A DNA stretch of 64,000 nucleotides from Aquanectria penicillioides (GCA_003415625.1 PYIU01000004.1:3968001-4032000), one strand, 5' to 3'. Shown: positions 49,899 to 63,466, counted from the first letter of the stretch. Numbers and translations are program-made. Notes: generated from the letters alone by a model not told the origin.

Positions 49899-52800
49899 TA
49901 TTCTTTAATTAAGAGACTATAAAGCTATTTATATAGTATTTTAATTGCTTTTATACTTTATTTTTAAAGTTATACTAAAGATTAATATATTTATTGCTTA
50001 CCTTTTTTTATTAATATATTTAGCTAAACTTTTAATTAATTTAATATATTTATTAATTTTAAATAATAAATTAAATAATATATATAAAGTAAAAAAAAAG
50101 TAAGTTTAGCTATATTATATTTAAGCTTTATATAATTAGTTTTTAGCTTTTTTTTTCTTTTTTTATTAATACTTTTTGCTATTAATATAATTTATTATAG
50201 GTTTTTATTTTAGCTATTCTTTTTATAAAAAAGTTTAATAATAGCTTTTTTTTAAAGTTCTTTTTAAAGGTATATTCTTTTAATTTAAAGATTAGCTTAA
50301 TATTATTAATTCTTTCTTTTCTTTTTAAGCTTTAAAGTCCTTAGCACTATTAATACTTTTAGTATTGCTATTATTAGCTTCTTTTTTACCTTTACTTTCT
50401 TTATATAAGCATTAATATTTATTAAAAAGCTTAATTTATTATTTTAAGCTTTTAATATATATAAATAGCTTATTAATTTCTTTTAATTCTTTATATTTAA
50501 GCCTTATATCCCTAAAGATCCTTTTTATAAAGGATATATTTATATAGCTATTACTAATAAAGGCAATAAAGAATATTATTTTAAAAGCGCTAATTGCTTT
50601 TAATAGTGCTTTATATATAAGGCTAGCAATTATTAATATTATTTTTAATAAGCTTAATTTTTCCTTTTTATATTTATAATTATATTATTAATTGCTTATA
50701 TTTTAGTTTCTTTATTATAGCTTCTATTGCCTAATAAATATTATTAGCCCTTAATATTAATAATAAAAAAGTATATTACTTTTCTTTAATTATAAATATA
50801 GATTTTAACTTTTAAATAAATATATAATTAATGCTATATAGCACTATAATTATAGCTTAATCTTTTAATAAAGGAAAACTCTATCTATTTATTAAGTATT
50901 AAGGCTAATTTTAGAATTAATATACTTATATACCCTTTAATTTTAAAGATTAATAAAGAATAGTGCCTTTAGGTAAAGCAATTTATTAAAAAAGGCATTA
51001 ACCTTTTATAGATCTATTATAGTCTATATATAAATAAAGTTATTAGGTATTTAGCATTAAAAAGTTATAGCATTTAGGAGTTTTAAAGTTTAAAGTTTAT
51101 TTTTATTTATCTTTTTTAGTACTTTATTAAAAGAAAGAGGGACTTTATATATATTTAAGGCAATTAATTTTATATTTCCCTTTTTAAGTGCCTTTATTAT
51201 AATGTTTATATATATAGATTAATTAAATTAAGTATTATTCTAAAGTATTTAAAGCGCTATTGCAATAATGCCTTAATAAGTTTATTTATTAGTATTTTAA
51301 TAGTAAGAAAGTAAATAACTTTAAATAATCCCTTTTTATATTTTTACCTTAATTATATATTATAGATATTTATATAGTATAAATAAATATTAATTTATTT
51401 ACTTTCTTTAAGTATTAAATATATAGTCTATTAATTATTATAGTAAATTAAAAATTTATTTAAATTTAATAATAGCTTTATTTACTTAAAAAGGCATTAA
51501 AAAGTTATTATTTTATATACTATTTTATTTAAAGTAAGTAGCTTTACTTTAATTATAAATATAATTATAGTAAATTAATATATTACTTTTTAAATAATTA
51601 ATTTATTAAATAGGCTAATAAAATATCCTTAAAATAACTTTTTTATAAAAGAATTATCTATAAAAAATATATTATTTATTATTCTTAATGCTTAGATTTT
51701 CTTACTTTCTTTATATTAAATAGCAAATCTATTTATTATATAAAAATAGTAAAAAGCTTAATTTACTATATTTTAATACTTAGTTTTTAAGTTAGTTAAA
51801 AACTATAAGAGTTTATTTACTATAAAGGCAATATTAAATTAAATTATAATTGCTATATAAAAGAATAATTCTATTTTTTTTAATACTTTTTAATCTTTTG
51901 CTTAATTGCTTAATCTTTATGCTTTTATAGCTCTATTCCTAAAATTAATATTAATAGAAATAAGCTTTATTTTAATATTTTAAATTTATAGGCAATTTAT
52001 TAATATATACCTTATAGCTAAAAAAGATCTATCTTTTAAAGCAATTATAGATAATTTATACTTTAAGGAAATATTTAACCTTACTTTATTTATATAGTTT
52101 ATATATTTATTTTAAGCTATTAATTAATATATTAGCTATATTTATATTATCTTTATAAAAAGCAATAATAATATTATTTATAAAGAATATTAAAAAGAGC
52201 TTTTAATTAATAAAATAAAATAAATATAGCTCTTTTTTATACTATTTAAGCTTAAGTTTAATAAAAGTTACTTTTAATTTTTAAAACTAAAGTTATAGTA
52301 AGTCCTTAAAACTATATAATGCTTTATGCAATTTTATATACTTACTCTATTACTTAAATCTATTTAATAGCTTATATATTATTAGTATTTTATATTTATT
52401 TCTTATTGCATTAAAAAATGCATTTTTAATATTAAATTATAAAAGTTTTAAATTAAATTATACTATTAGAACTATTAATATATAAAAAGCATATACTATA
52501 AGTATAGCTATATAAATGCTTTTAATTATTAAGCTTTCCTATAGATTATTATATATATATATCTATACTTTATATTTATTTAGGTAATTAATGCTATTAA
52601 ACTTATAGGTAAATACTTACTTTAGTAATAGCAGTTTAGATCTTACCTTTAAGAGCTTAATTTTAATTTAGGTCTTTTTCTTTCTTAAAGTTTAAATCTT
52701 TCTTTTTATTGCCTTAATAAATTTATTATAAAGTAAATAATTTTATATCTCTTTTTAGTTTTATAGTAATAAGCTTAAAAGGTTTTATTAATATATCTTT

Positions 52801-55800
52801 AAGCCTATTATTATAGCCTTTATTTATGCATTATTTTCTTATAAATAAACTACTATTATTATAGTAAATACTATTTAATAGCTTTTTTTATTCTAACTAT
52901 CTTAAAGTAATTAATTAAATTAAATTTCTATTAATAAAGCATTTTAAAATGCATTATTTAAATGCCTATTAAGGTAGTGTTTTTAAAGAATGCCTTAATT
53001 TTATATATACTTAATATTTTATCTTTTCTTAATGTATTTATTATTATATATTAATTATATTAGTCCTTTATTTACTTTTCCCTTTTTTCTATTAATTATA
53101 TTACTGCCTTAAATTTAAGATTTATTAGCTTTTAATAGCAATATTATTAGGTTTTTATTTAAGATTAAATCTTTCTTTATTTTATTTACTCTTTTTATTA
53201 AATCTATAATAGGCTTTTATTTATTATTTACTTTTTAAGCTATATATTATAATTAGCTTTATACTTTTTATTTTAATTATTATTAAGGGATTACTTTTAG
53301 GGTTTTTTATTTTATTAAGTTCTATTCCTATAAATAAAGATTTAATACCTTTTATTTTATATATTTATATTTTAAATTATTAAAGTAAACTCTCTATTAA
53401 GGTTCTATTAATATATTTCTATATATTAATTTAATTTTTAATATTTAATAAAGAGTTTAAAGTCTATAAGCTATTTAATTAATTTTATACTTAATAAGCT
53501 TTATTATTTAATATTTTATGCTTTTTTATATATTTACCCTTAAGTTTAAACTCTTTATTATTTTTATTTTAAATAGTTTATTTTTTACTGCAATTAACTT
53601 AAGGAAAGTAAGTTTTACTTTTTCCTTTTAGTCTATAATCTAAAGGTATTTTATTAAAGAGCTTAATTTATTAATTAAAATCTCTTACTTTTAAGCTTCT
53701 TCCTTATAGAATATATATTTATTAAATGTAATATTATATATAGTAATTACCTATTTAAGCTAAAGTATTTATATTTAATATAGATTGCTAATAGAGTATT
53801 TAATTAAGTATTTAATATATCCTTTAGGGCTTATTTTAAATAGTCTTTTATCCCTTTTGCCTTTTTATCTTTATATAATAAATATACTTTATATTTATAT
53901 ATATAGATCCTATTTTAATTAAGGTATAGGTCTATTATAAGCTTTTTTATTTAAAGGCAAGCATTATTTTAAAACTAACTTTTTAATATTTCTATTAGCA
54001 TTTTTATACTTAATAATTAATATAGGCTTATATTATATAGAAATGCTATATATATTATAGTTTCTAACTATAGGTTTTATAGTAGGTTTGCTTTATTTAT
54101 TATTTTAATTAAGTATACTATTAGCTTTTATTTTATTTATTCTATTAGTCTATTTAGCTTATAAATATAAGGTAAAGTAAGCTTAAAAATAATGCCTTTA
54201 TTATACACTTAAGTCTAATATTCTATAAACCCTTATATAGTAATTATAGCCTTTTTATTATTTTACTTAATTCTATAGATTAAAAGGCTAAATTATCTTT
54301 TAATCTATTTCTTAAAGTATACTAAAGCATTAAATATTATATTATATTCCTTATTTAATAAAGGGAATATATATAGTATTTTTATATATTTATCCTTAAT
54401 TATTAAAAGCTATTTTATTTTATTATAACTCTATAGAAAGTCTTAAAGGTTTTAATAGATATACTAAAATAGGCATAAAAATATATATTATAAAGGCTTA
54501 TATAATATTATCTATTTTATATATACTATAGTATAGTATATATAGTTAATATATTTAATTTTAATTATTAATATATTTTTAGCATTAAATACTAGCTTTT
54601 TAAGCACCTTAAGGCTAAAATAGCTTAACCTAAAGTGCTAAAGCTATTCTATATTTTCTTTTAATTATAAAGAATCCTTTAATAGTCTTTTGCTCTATAA
54701 GCATTACTTTTTTTTATTATTTGCTTCTATAAGTATTATTATTAATAGCTTACTATATAAAACTAAATCTTATACTTTTTATATTAATGCAAAAAAATAA
54801 AAGGAAAGTAGCTTATATTTAAAGAAGTTAAGGTTATATTTTATAGTTAAGTAAAATATAATTAAGCTTTTTTTCTCTATTTCTATATATAGTATATTAT
54901 TATATTTATAAACCTAAAGCTTACTTTTATATAATTAAGCTTAAAATACTATATTTATATAAAATCCTTTTATATAGGCAATATCCTAAAGAATAAAGTT
55001 AATTATATAGTTTTTATTAACTTCTTTTAAAAGATTTTTAAGCTTTTATTATTTTATTTCTATAATTAAAAATGCAATAAAACCTACTTTTACTATTTAG
55101 CTATTTTTATATAATTTAAATATTTTTAGGTCTAAAAGCTTTATATTATTTATAATATAAAGTATATTATAATTATTTAATAGTATACTTTAAGATAGTA
55201 TATAAAGTTTATTAAATATTATATTTACTTTATTTTTTAAGGCATTTAAATAAAAATTATTTAAGTCTATATAAACTGCTATAACTTCCTTTAAGGTATT
55301 TAAAATATTATTTATTAAGCTTTTATTTTTACTTTCTTCTATTAGGATTTTAGCTTTTAAGCTTTATTACTTTAGATCCTTATATTAAGTTTAGATTTTC
55401 TTATAATAATCTTCTTTTAATATAAAATAAAGCTTTTATTTCTTTTTAATTAATATATACTTTATAATTTAATATTTTTTTGCTTTTTAAAAGTGCTTAA
55501 AAGTTATTTTATATAAATAATTATATTTTTAGCTATTAAAGCATTTATTTAATAATATAAATGCTTTATATTTTTAAAAATAAATATTTCTATTAATAAT
55601 AATAAATATACTAAAAATATTAATATAATTTAAAAGCATTTTCTTTAGCTTTTTACCCTTTATTTTATTTATAATTAAATCTATTAATTAGTAATTTACC
55701 TAAATTAATTTAAAGCACTCTTTAATAGCATTAAGAAAATCTTAAATTTTAATATTCCCTTAAATCTTTAGAATTTTATAGTATATTTTATTTATATAAG

Positions 55801-56462
55801 CCTTACTTTAGCTAATATATTAAGTTTAAGAATTAATATTTATATATTTAGCTTCTTAAAGCACTATTCTATAGTATCTATAAGTATTTTCTTTTAAGCT
55901 TATTTTACTTAATATTAACTGCTTTATAATTTCCTTTATAAATTGCCTTAAGGTAATTTAATAAATTTAAATCTAAAGTTAATTAAAGAGGTTCTATTAA
56001 ATAAAGATATAAATATTTAATTTTATAGTATTTACAATTTATATTTATATTACCTAAACTTTAAATGCTTTAATTTTAATATTAGCCTATTTTTTTTAGT
56101 ATTTCTTAAGGATTAAAAAATAGTATATTAAGAATTTTAATTTATATCTTTTTTAAAAGGTTACCTTATTATATTTAGCTTTTATAATAGCAATTATAAG
56201 TATAATTTATTTCTTTATAGTATTAAAAGGCTTATTATTTTTACTTAAATCTATTAAGTTTTAAAGGTTTTAGTTTTAAGTATAGTTCTTAAAGATTATA
56301 ATTTATAGCATTTATTATTTTTTAATATAAAGTTTAATTTTTATAAATATAAATATTAGCTAATTATAATTTATATTTATTTTATATATAAATTAAATAA
56401 ATTAAACTTAAATTAATTATATAAAATAATTAAAATTATAATAAAAGAAATAATAGTAATAA

Positions 56463-56494
<32 letters not shown>

Positions 56495-56545
56495 TAATAA
56501 TCTTATAATAAAAGTTATAAAGTATTACCTACTTAAGCTTATAAC

Positions 56546-56804
56546 TATTATATAGAATTATATAATAGATATATATATAATAAGGTCTATTAAAAGCCTT
56601 ATTTTCTATAAAGGAAATATTATCTTAAAGCTCCCTTTTATTTATATTAAGCTTGCTTTAATTGGGTTCTATGCCCTATTGAGCTTACCCAAAATGGATC
56701 CAATGCTTGGGTCAAAAGATAGAGCTCCAAGCTAGCTGTGTGACAGCCACACGTGATGGATACGGCCTTCAACGATATCCTCGTTAGTTCCGTATCCCGC
56801 GACA
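56546..56804. repeat. Right LTR (outer 141 bp unmutated)
   Basis: It is RIP-mutated from its first base through about base 118 (56663). The remaining 141 bases to the end (CCCGCGACA) keep the ancestral sequence. Confidence 0.9.
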
Positions 56805-56809
56805 AAGCC

Positions 56810-58590
56810 CCATTACACACGCAGAGACTGTGTATCCTGAACTGGGACCGATGTGGGCAAGACCCGCATCGATCATCTCAGAAGGGTCGTGTGGGTGTAA
56901 ATGTGGCTTTGGAGAAAGCCCTCTGACATCATTTTACATGGCCACGGGCAGACGTCTACAACCAAGTCGTGTACGTCGTACCCAGTCGTTATGCTGGGCC
57001 TCATCATGGCGCGGCGTCCAAGGGATGCAATTGGGCCATCCGAAACGGATCGCGTAGGGGCGAACATGTTTCTCGGTTGAGGCGAGGCCTAGTCTAGCTC
57101 GCAAAGGTTTGGCGCGAGAGATGGAGACAGTCCATAGGATAGGAGAGCTCTGAGAGTGCCGGTTATGGAACAGAAAACAGTATACCGGCAGATGACAAAT
57201 GACAGGATGCTCTCTCAAGGATAGCGTATGATGGAGGATCAGAGCTATTGACGAAGAGAGGGGATTATCACAGAGCAAAAGAAGAACAAAAGATTTGCAG
57301 GTTGGGAAATATCAAGCAAGATTTGCCGCTTTGAATTAGGGGCGACAGATGTCATGCCTGTCGCATTTTGCATGTACGCACGCATTCGCTACCTTCCAAT
57401 GTAGGTGGGCACCCCGCCCAGCCTTGGGATTGAAAGGGGAAAACATACATACATAGGAAGGTTTACAGAGAGCTAGGCCGGTGGAGGTGCCTACCCAGAT
57501 AGTGCGTAGAAACCTGCCTAGGTAGGTAGTTATGTAGACATGTTGGTAAATTTATGCACTCTTCGTCAGGCCCCCACACGCCACTTGCAACTCCCCCCCA
57601 CCACCATCACAGACACCAAATACAGCCTCTTCAATCTCGGCCAAGGCTCAAGCCAGCGTGCATGGCGGCTATACCTTGCAAGGAATCCACGGTAACAGAC
57701 CGGCACGTCTGTCTTTGATTGCCAGGAACGAGACCATGTGCTACAGAAAAAAGTCCAACTTTGTGGTTATTGTGTTTCTCAAGTGAGAGTGAGAGTCGCA
57801 TTGTCTGTTTTGGGTAGGCGTCGCCTTGTTCCCACCCCATCCATTGATAACCTCACGCAACCATTCACACCTACGCCCTTCCCTCTCCTTTTTCCCCCCA
57901 TCTCCTTTCTACATCGACGGCTCATAGCCTTTTGGATCACAGTTGTGCGTCTTCCCCTTACCCATGCTCTCCAGTAGGCGAAATCACTTGGGGGAGGAAA
58001 CGTCGTTTCTCTCCATCGCGCCAACCAACCTGCCTGTTGTTTCCCTCGCCGGAGCGGAATCGGCCTTTGGCCCCCTGTGTTGCTAGGCGAATCACAGAGT
58101 AACCGAGCAATGCCAAATTGATCTCCTGGTTATCTTGCCACGATCCCTACCATCGGGGTCTAATTCGTTGCTATCCTGTCGGACTCTCTGGCTCATAACA
58201 AGGCGCGCCACAAATTCAATCCCCGTTCCTCCTCGCCACCAAGCGCCTTCTCCCCACAGCATCTCAAGCTTGATACTCCAAAAAGCACCCCCCGCAACAC
58301 CATCTCGAAGCTCTAGCTCCATCTCAGACCCGAGCTACGACGACCGCGACTGAGGCTGCGACAGCTACACCAGCCACTACAGCTTCCACACCTGCATACC
58401 ATCCTCCTGCGCATCCTTCCACAGCATGTCAGATTGCATTGACGCCGTCGCAGCCATCGTCGCCCCCCACGAGACCTCGACTTGAACCTTGCCCTCCTCG
58501 AGCCTGGACTCCCTCGAGCTAAAGATCTCGCGACTCGGCCGCCCACCCCTCGGTGTCGCGAACCCCTCGCCAAGCATCAGCATAGACGCG
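56810..58590. other. Upstream region of the second Zn2Cys6 gene
   Basis: Normal-composition DNA right up to the LTR edge. A 17-base motif at 57513-57529 (CCTGCCTAGGTAGGTAG) is the exact reverse complement of 29415-29431. From about 57.8 kb the sequence is C/T-rich and is probably promoter and long 5' leader. No gene is recognised. Confidence 0.5.
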
Positions 58591-61315
58591 ATGGATGAAG
58601 ATAACATCGTCAATACCCCGGCGCCGGCGCTCAGTCAACAAGCTAGCGCCGGAAACACGCCCCAGGGAGCCTCTGCGTCTCATACTGGAGCTTCGGGAGC
58701 TCAGTCACAGGGCAATCCCACCCCAAACTCGGTGCAGTCCTCCAACACCACGTCCTCCACGGCATCAGGGTCAGCTATCACCAACCCCCAGCAGTCGAAA
58801 CGACGGCGAGGGCTTGGTGTAGTAACCCCCAATGCGTGCACCGAATGTCGCAAGAAGCGCGCAAAGGTAAGCGGAAGACCACGCTGTGATATACTTCATT
58901 CGCTCTCCTCCCCGTCGACGTCGATCGGCTGCCAAACATGAACCCTCCCTCGCTAACGTACCGGCGCGTGCCAATAGTGCGATGGTCAAAAGCCTTGTGG
59001 GCGGTGCAAATCCCAAAAAGATGTCGATTGCGTCTACGAAATCCCCGTGCGCCAGTCAAAAGAGAACCTGCGAACCGAGATTGAAAACCTGCGTCACCGG
59101 CAACGTTCCAGCGATCAAGTGTTTGCTGCCCTCGTCCGCCAAGACCTCTGGGAGGAGGTTCTAACACGCCTCCGCGGCGGGCAGTCCATCGAAAACATTT
59201 CGGAATGGCTGGGTAGTACATTACCCTCCGGCGGAGGGGCCTTACCCTCGTTTGCTCCTCGGCCGGAGCCTTCCACGATGGGACCCGTCGCCGGCTTTCC
59301 TGGGGGTAGCCTCAGCTCACTAGCCGCCATGAGCATTGGTGTCAACGCGGTTCCGCCACAGCAAAGTAGTGCCAGGGCTGAGATGGGACAAAATAGCCCG
59401 TGGCACTTCTCCTCTCAGAGCCAGGCCGGATCGACACGGAGCAACTCCCATCCGGATGCCATGAGCTGGACAAATGATCTTCGTGGCCCGCCTCAGTCCC
59501 AGGTGGGGTCGTGGGCGGAAGGTATGCATCCAGATCAACTATCCGACGGCCTCCCAAAGTACCGTGGCCTCGAACAGATCCTGTCGCCTTTGGACGAACC
59601 CGAAATGAGAACACCGAGTTCCTCCTGGACCAACATTACCAATGATATCACACTGGTCCAGCATCTCCTAGCCCTCTACTTCTGCTGGGAGTACCCCACA
59701 TTTGCATCCTTAAGCAAAGAACACTTTCTACGAGATTTTCAGGATGGTCGACACCGTTACTGTTCCCCAATACTAGTCAATGCCCTCATTGCTCTAGGCT
59801 GCCGCTTCTCGACGCAACCCATGACACGAGCAAATCCCAATGATCCATACTCGTCTGGTGATCATTTCTTCAAGGAGTCTCAGCGGCTATTCTATCAAGA
59901 GACGGATCACCATAGCCTAACCACAATTCAGGCCCTTGGTATTATGTCCATTCGAGAAGCAAGCTGCGGTCGAGACTCTGAGAGCTGGTACTATGCGGGT
60001 CAGAGTATTAGGCTTGCCATTGAGATGGGGCTTCATCGCATCCAGGACGAAGGTGATGAGGATGAGTTAGCTGTACAATCAGCAACATTCTGGGGAGCAT
60101 TTGCTTTGGATCAGTAAGTTGACAAGGCTCACAGTAGACCATAACCTCTTATTGACAAACCAAGCGCATGGTCCCTTGCCACTGGTTCATTGCCACAGTG
60201 CTCCTGCTTCCCACACTTGCCACCTAAACCTGCTATAATAAGCGATATTGAAGCATCCCTTTGGGTACCGTATACTGATAACGGTGAGTCTGGAGGATAT
60301 ATCTATTTGGTGGCGCTAAGAAATCAACAGGTGCCCCTTGCAGCGCTCATGCGAGCAGCCATCGAATGTGCGCTCGGTATACAAGTGCTTCTGTGAACTC
60401 AGCGAGCTGGTTCACCAATCCCTATACATACTTCATTCTCCTGGACGACCGTTGACTGCAAAGCATCTCCTAGGCATCTATACGCAATACCTAAACTGGT
60501 ATGATCGAATACCGGAGGTGTTACGGCTGGGCCACAACTTTACCCCAGCTGTGTTATTTGCCCAGTAGGTCGATCATATTCCTTGTAAAGAATAACATGT
60601 TGCGTAACGGGTGCTAACACTACGAAGTATGTACTACCACTTTGCAATCTTGCTTTTATTCAGACCGTTGATCAAACTACGGATCATTGGCTCCAAAGTG
60701 TCGCCACGCGACGTCTGCTCGCAAGCCGCAGATGCAATTCAAGGCTTACTCAAATCATACTCGCAACTATATACATTGCGGAGAACCCCTTCTTTCGTCC
60801 CATACTTCGTCTTAACTTCAGCCATTATGCACTTAGCGATAGGAGCGACCATGTTTCAGTCTAATAGCGAAGGTGATTTAGCCGAGGATATGAAGAAGGC
60901 GGCCAAGATTGACCCGCATGTGAAAGAAGCCATCAGTCAAGGCATCGCTGACCTCACGGAGATGGCGCCATGTCATCACTTTGCAGAGCAGGCGCTCAAC
61001 ATTCTCCGCTACTTGGCACAGAAATGGGACATCGAGGTGGACACGAGCGATACCAAGCTCACCCCGGAAGAATATGACAGACTGGTGAGACCAAACTCTG
61101 GTAGCCTCAATTTCTTTGCTCCGAATCTTCGTGAGGAAGATATTCTATGCCACTGGGGGACAGGACGGATAATGGCCGGCGGCGAGAAACCTCCGTCGGT
61201 ACCCAAAACGGCGGATAGTATGGCGAACCCTCTGTTCTGGCCATTCCCAATGCAGGGACGACCGGTTCTGCCGAGTGGTAGCGAGCTGGAACAGGCTGGT
61301 TTCGCATTACTGTAG
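58591..61315 (+). CDS. Zn2Cys6 transcription factor with fungal-specific (MHR) domain
   Basis: Exons 58591-58866, 58978-60113, 60165-60283, about 60321-60564 and 60628-61315 give about 820 residues. The zinc cluster spans the first intron: Cys83, 86, 93, 99, 102, 110 (CTECRKKRAK then CDGQKPCGRCKSQKDVDCVY), followed by a coiled linker (QSKENLRTEIENLRHRQ). The fungal_trans domain is complete (HLLALYFCWEYPTFASLSKE, ESWYYAGQSIRLAIEMGLHR, AFALDHAWSLATG, NVRSVYKCFCELSELVHQSL, YYHFAILLLFRPLIK). Genes of this type are often auto-annotated as nirA-like, but the DNA-binding domain is not that of NIT4/NirA, so no target is proposed. The exon 3/4 junction is problematic: the good acceptor at 60330 loses frame, and only the poorer CTAAG acceptor at 60320, or one extra C at 60334-60337, keeps it. 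Confidence 0.86.
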
Positions 61316-62129
61316 GCGTTTGAAAGGGTTGGAGTGTCATTTGCCTTCATGCCAGGAAACCTTGACAGACATGACGATGGCCGAGTGCCTTTGTGCAATA
61401 GGTTATACCGGGCAGTGCCCCCGGGGCAATGATGTGGCGTTTATCTGCAAATCCCGGGGAGCGAAGAGAGCGCGGAAACACGAAGGGAGTGTAGGGAGTT
61501 TGTGGTTGCTCTATTCACCAATGTTACTGAACAACACGAACCGTGATGGGTGCTTTACATAAAGAGGTTAATCAACCGGGGTTTGGCATCACATAATTAC
61601 AGCAAACGAGAGTAATGTGTCCACGCCGTTTAGATATCTGTTGATGGGTGAGGAAATTATGATTAATTGAGCAATGCGGTACAAGGTTCGGGAGACTATA
61701 AACCCACAATGTGATAGTCCAGGACAATAGGAACAAAAACAACCAAAAACATGTATCATTTTAATGTATGAAACCTTAATTGATAAAGAAAAGTTGATGC
61801 CAAAATGGAAAAATTAGACAAGTGTAGGGTAACTGTGCCGAGGTATATCACAGGTTATTATTGAATGCCTGAGGCACGGTTAATCTCGCAGATTTGACCG
61901 AGCGTGACGTGCCTCGGTAGTGTGCAGGCATGAATGAGCTCCTCGGGGCCACAGAGCCGACCATCAAATCAGCATCATCAACATCACCATCACTGTTGTC
62001 GCATCATCATCGCGAGCACCGCGTCATGCTTCCACCTGAGCATCGCCAACCCAAGCCGTGTTTAGACGACTGAGAAGCGCGCCGTAATCACCGGTTCCCC
62101 TACTGCCTTCGGGGGCGCACCCTGACGAG
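61316..62129. other. Spacer between Zn2Cys6 gene and PEX16
   Basis: 3' flank of the regulator, an A/T-rich middle (61.6-61.9 kb) with no open frame, then the PEX16 promoter with a short CAT-type repeat (61969-62012). No gene is recognised. Confidence 0.45.
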
Positions 62130-63466
62130 ATGGCTTCATCTTCGACGACTCGGCCGACGGTAGCGACCTCGGCGTCGACTCCCGAAGCGAAAGAAAAGAC
62201 ACGCCCGTCGCTCGGAAGCATCTTGTCGATGCCACCGCAATGGTTGTCCATGTACGACGAATTCATCACCAAGAACGCCGGCCAAGTATCGCAGATTGAG
62301 AGCGCCTTGCGTAGCTTGACATACATTATCCCAGGTAAGTCGATCCTGTGAAGGGCCAAGGATCCGGACCTGGTTCAGGCCTCGAAGTGAATCCCTTTTA
62401 TTTAACTGTGCAGATTGCGAAAGAGGGATTGCGGCTAATACGAGAGATGGTGCATCTAGGCCGCTTCCGCGATGCCGAAATCGCGTCAGAATCGATCCAT
62501 TCCGGCGTACAGCTCCTCTCCCTCTACCATGATACGCTGCTCCAGAAGGCACTTTCGCGACTGCCCATGGCCTCCATACCTTCGGCGCACGCGCGGTACA
62601 CTAGACACTGGACCCAGAAGAGCAGCGCCTACCGGCGTATAGCGATGCTGCTGCAAATGGTTATCTACACTGAAATGCTTTGGGAGATGGCGGCCAAACG
62701 TCGAGGTGGCGAGCGATCTCGCTGGAAGGTGGTTGTGATCCTGGAAGCTATCAAGGCGTTTTGCAGATTGCTCCTAATGCGCATCACGAGGTCGCGACCA
62801 CTTGTCTCGCCCGTGTTACCGGAACGGGAACCCATCCCCGAGGAGAAGCCTTCGGAGGAGGACGAAGACGCGCTTGCGTTCCGCAGCGAGAGTGACCTGA
62901 TGGACGACGACTCGGCAGATGGTTCCGCGTCTGGGCTGAATTATGGGACGCAGTCGCTGAAACCGCCGCACGAACGTGAGTGGGTCATGCCGAGGACTGG
63001 CATGAGCCTGCCATCTCTCCCAGTTGCCGGCGACATCAGCTCGTATTTGCTGAGCCGCGTCCTCACGGCTGACGACATTAAACCGGCTACTAAGTTGCTC
63101 AACCAGCTCAAGGGCAGCAGCCAAGGCGCAGAAATCCTGCATATCCTATCACCACTGGTCTACGCCATTGCCATGGCGCGAACGCCCAACAAGAAATCAT
63201 GGACGCCATGGCTGGCCGGGTTGGCGGTCGAGTACGCAGCCCGACAATTGCGGGATCGCGGGTTGCGAACCACATCCCTGGAACGCGAAGAGTGGAACAA
63301 GCGAGGATGGTCCATGGCCTGGTGGGCGATGCGGGGAGCTTGCTACGAAAACGTCACCAAAGGGGTGGTTCACGGCGTTAGCAAGCGGATGCCAGGATTC
63401 ATCTCCGGGATACTCGAGGACTACGAGTATCTGTGGGAGAATTACTATTTCAGCACGAGTGCGTAA
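62130..63466 (+). CDS. pex16: Peroxin PEX16, peroxisomal membrane biogenesis
   Basis: Exons 62130-62334 and 62460-63466, 403 residues. The N-terminus is Ser/Thr-rich, then WLSMYDEFITKNAGQVSQIE and SALRSLTYIIPG. The intron joins this to RFRDAEIASESIHSGVQLLS, the diagnostic PEX16 block. Later conserved parts are YRRIAMLLQMVIYTEMLWEM, WKVVVILEAIKAFCRLLLMR, a variable acidic Ser/Asp linker (about residues 215-270), HILSPLVYAIAMARTPNKKS and the C-terminal MPGFISGILEDYEYLWENYY. In the family it is an integral membrane peroxin that travels via the ER and recruits Pex3/Pex19 clients; in Yarrowia it limits peroxisome division. The 125-bp intron uses GTAAGT; an earlier CAG acceptor exists but breaks the conserved block. 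Confidence 0.93.

Larger units (their letters stand above)
49640..56804. mobile_element. Complete LTR retrotransposon, heavily RIP-mutated
   Basis: Two 259-bp direct repeats (49640-49898 and 56546-56804) begin TG and end CA where not mutated, and are flanked by the 5-bp duplication AAGCC (49635-49639, 56805-56809). Total length is 7165 bp, normal for a fungal Gypsy or Copia element. The interior is extremely A/T-rich and has no open frame of even 60 codons. Differences between the LTRs are all C-to-T or G-to-A, the mark of RIP. Because the interior is destroyed, superfamily, strand, primer-binding site and polypurine tract cannot be read. It is certainly immobile. Confidence 0.93.

Noticed and set aside
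49640..56804. AT-rich block as a centromere or mitochondrial insertion
   Set aside because: The matching LTRs, the AAGCC target duplication and transition-only LTR differences explain it fully as a RIP-mutated retrotransposon.
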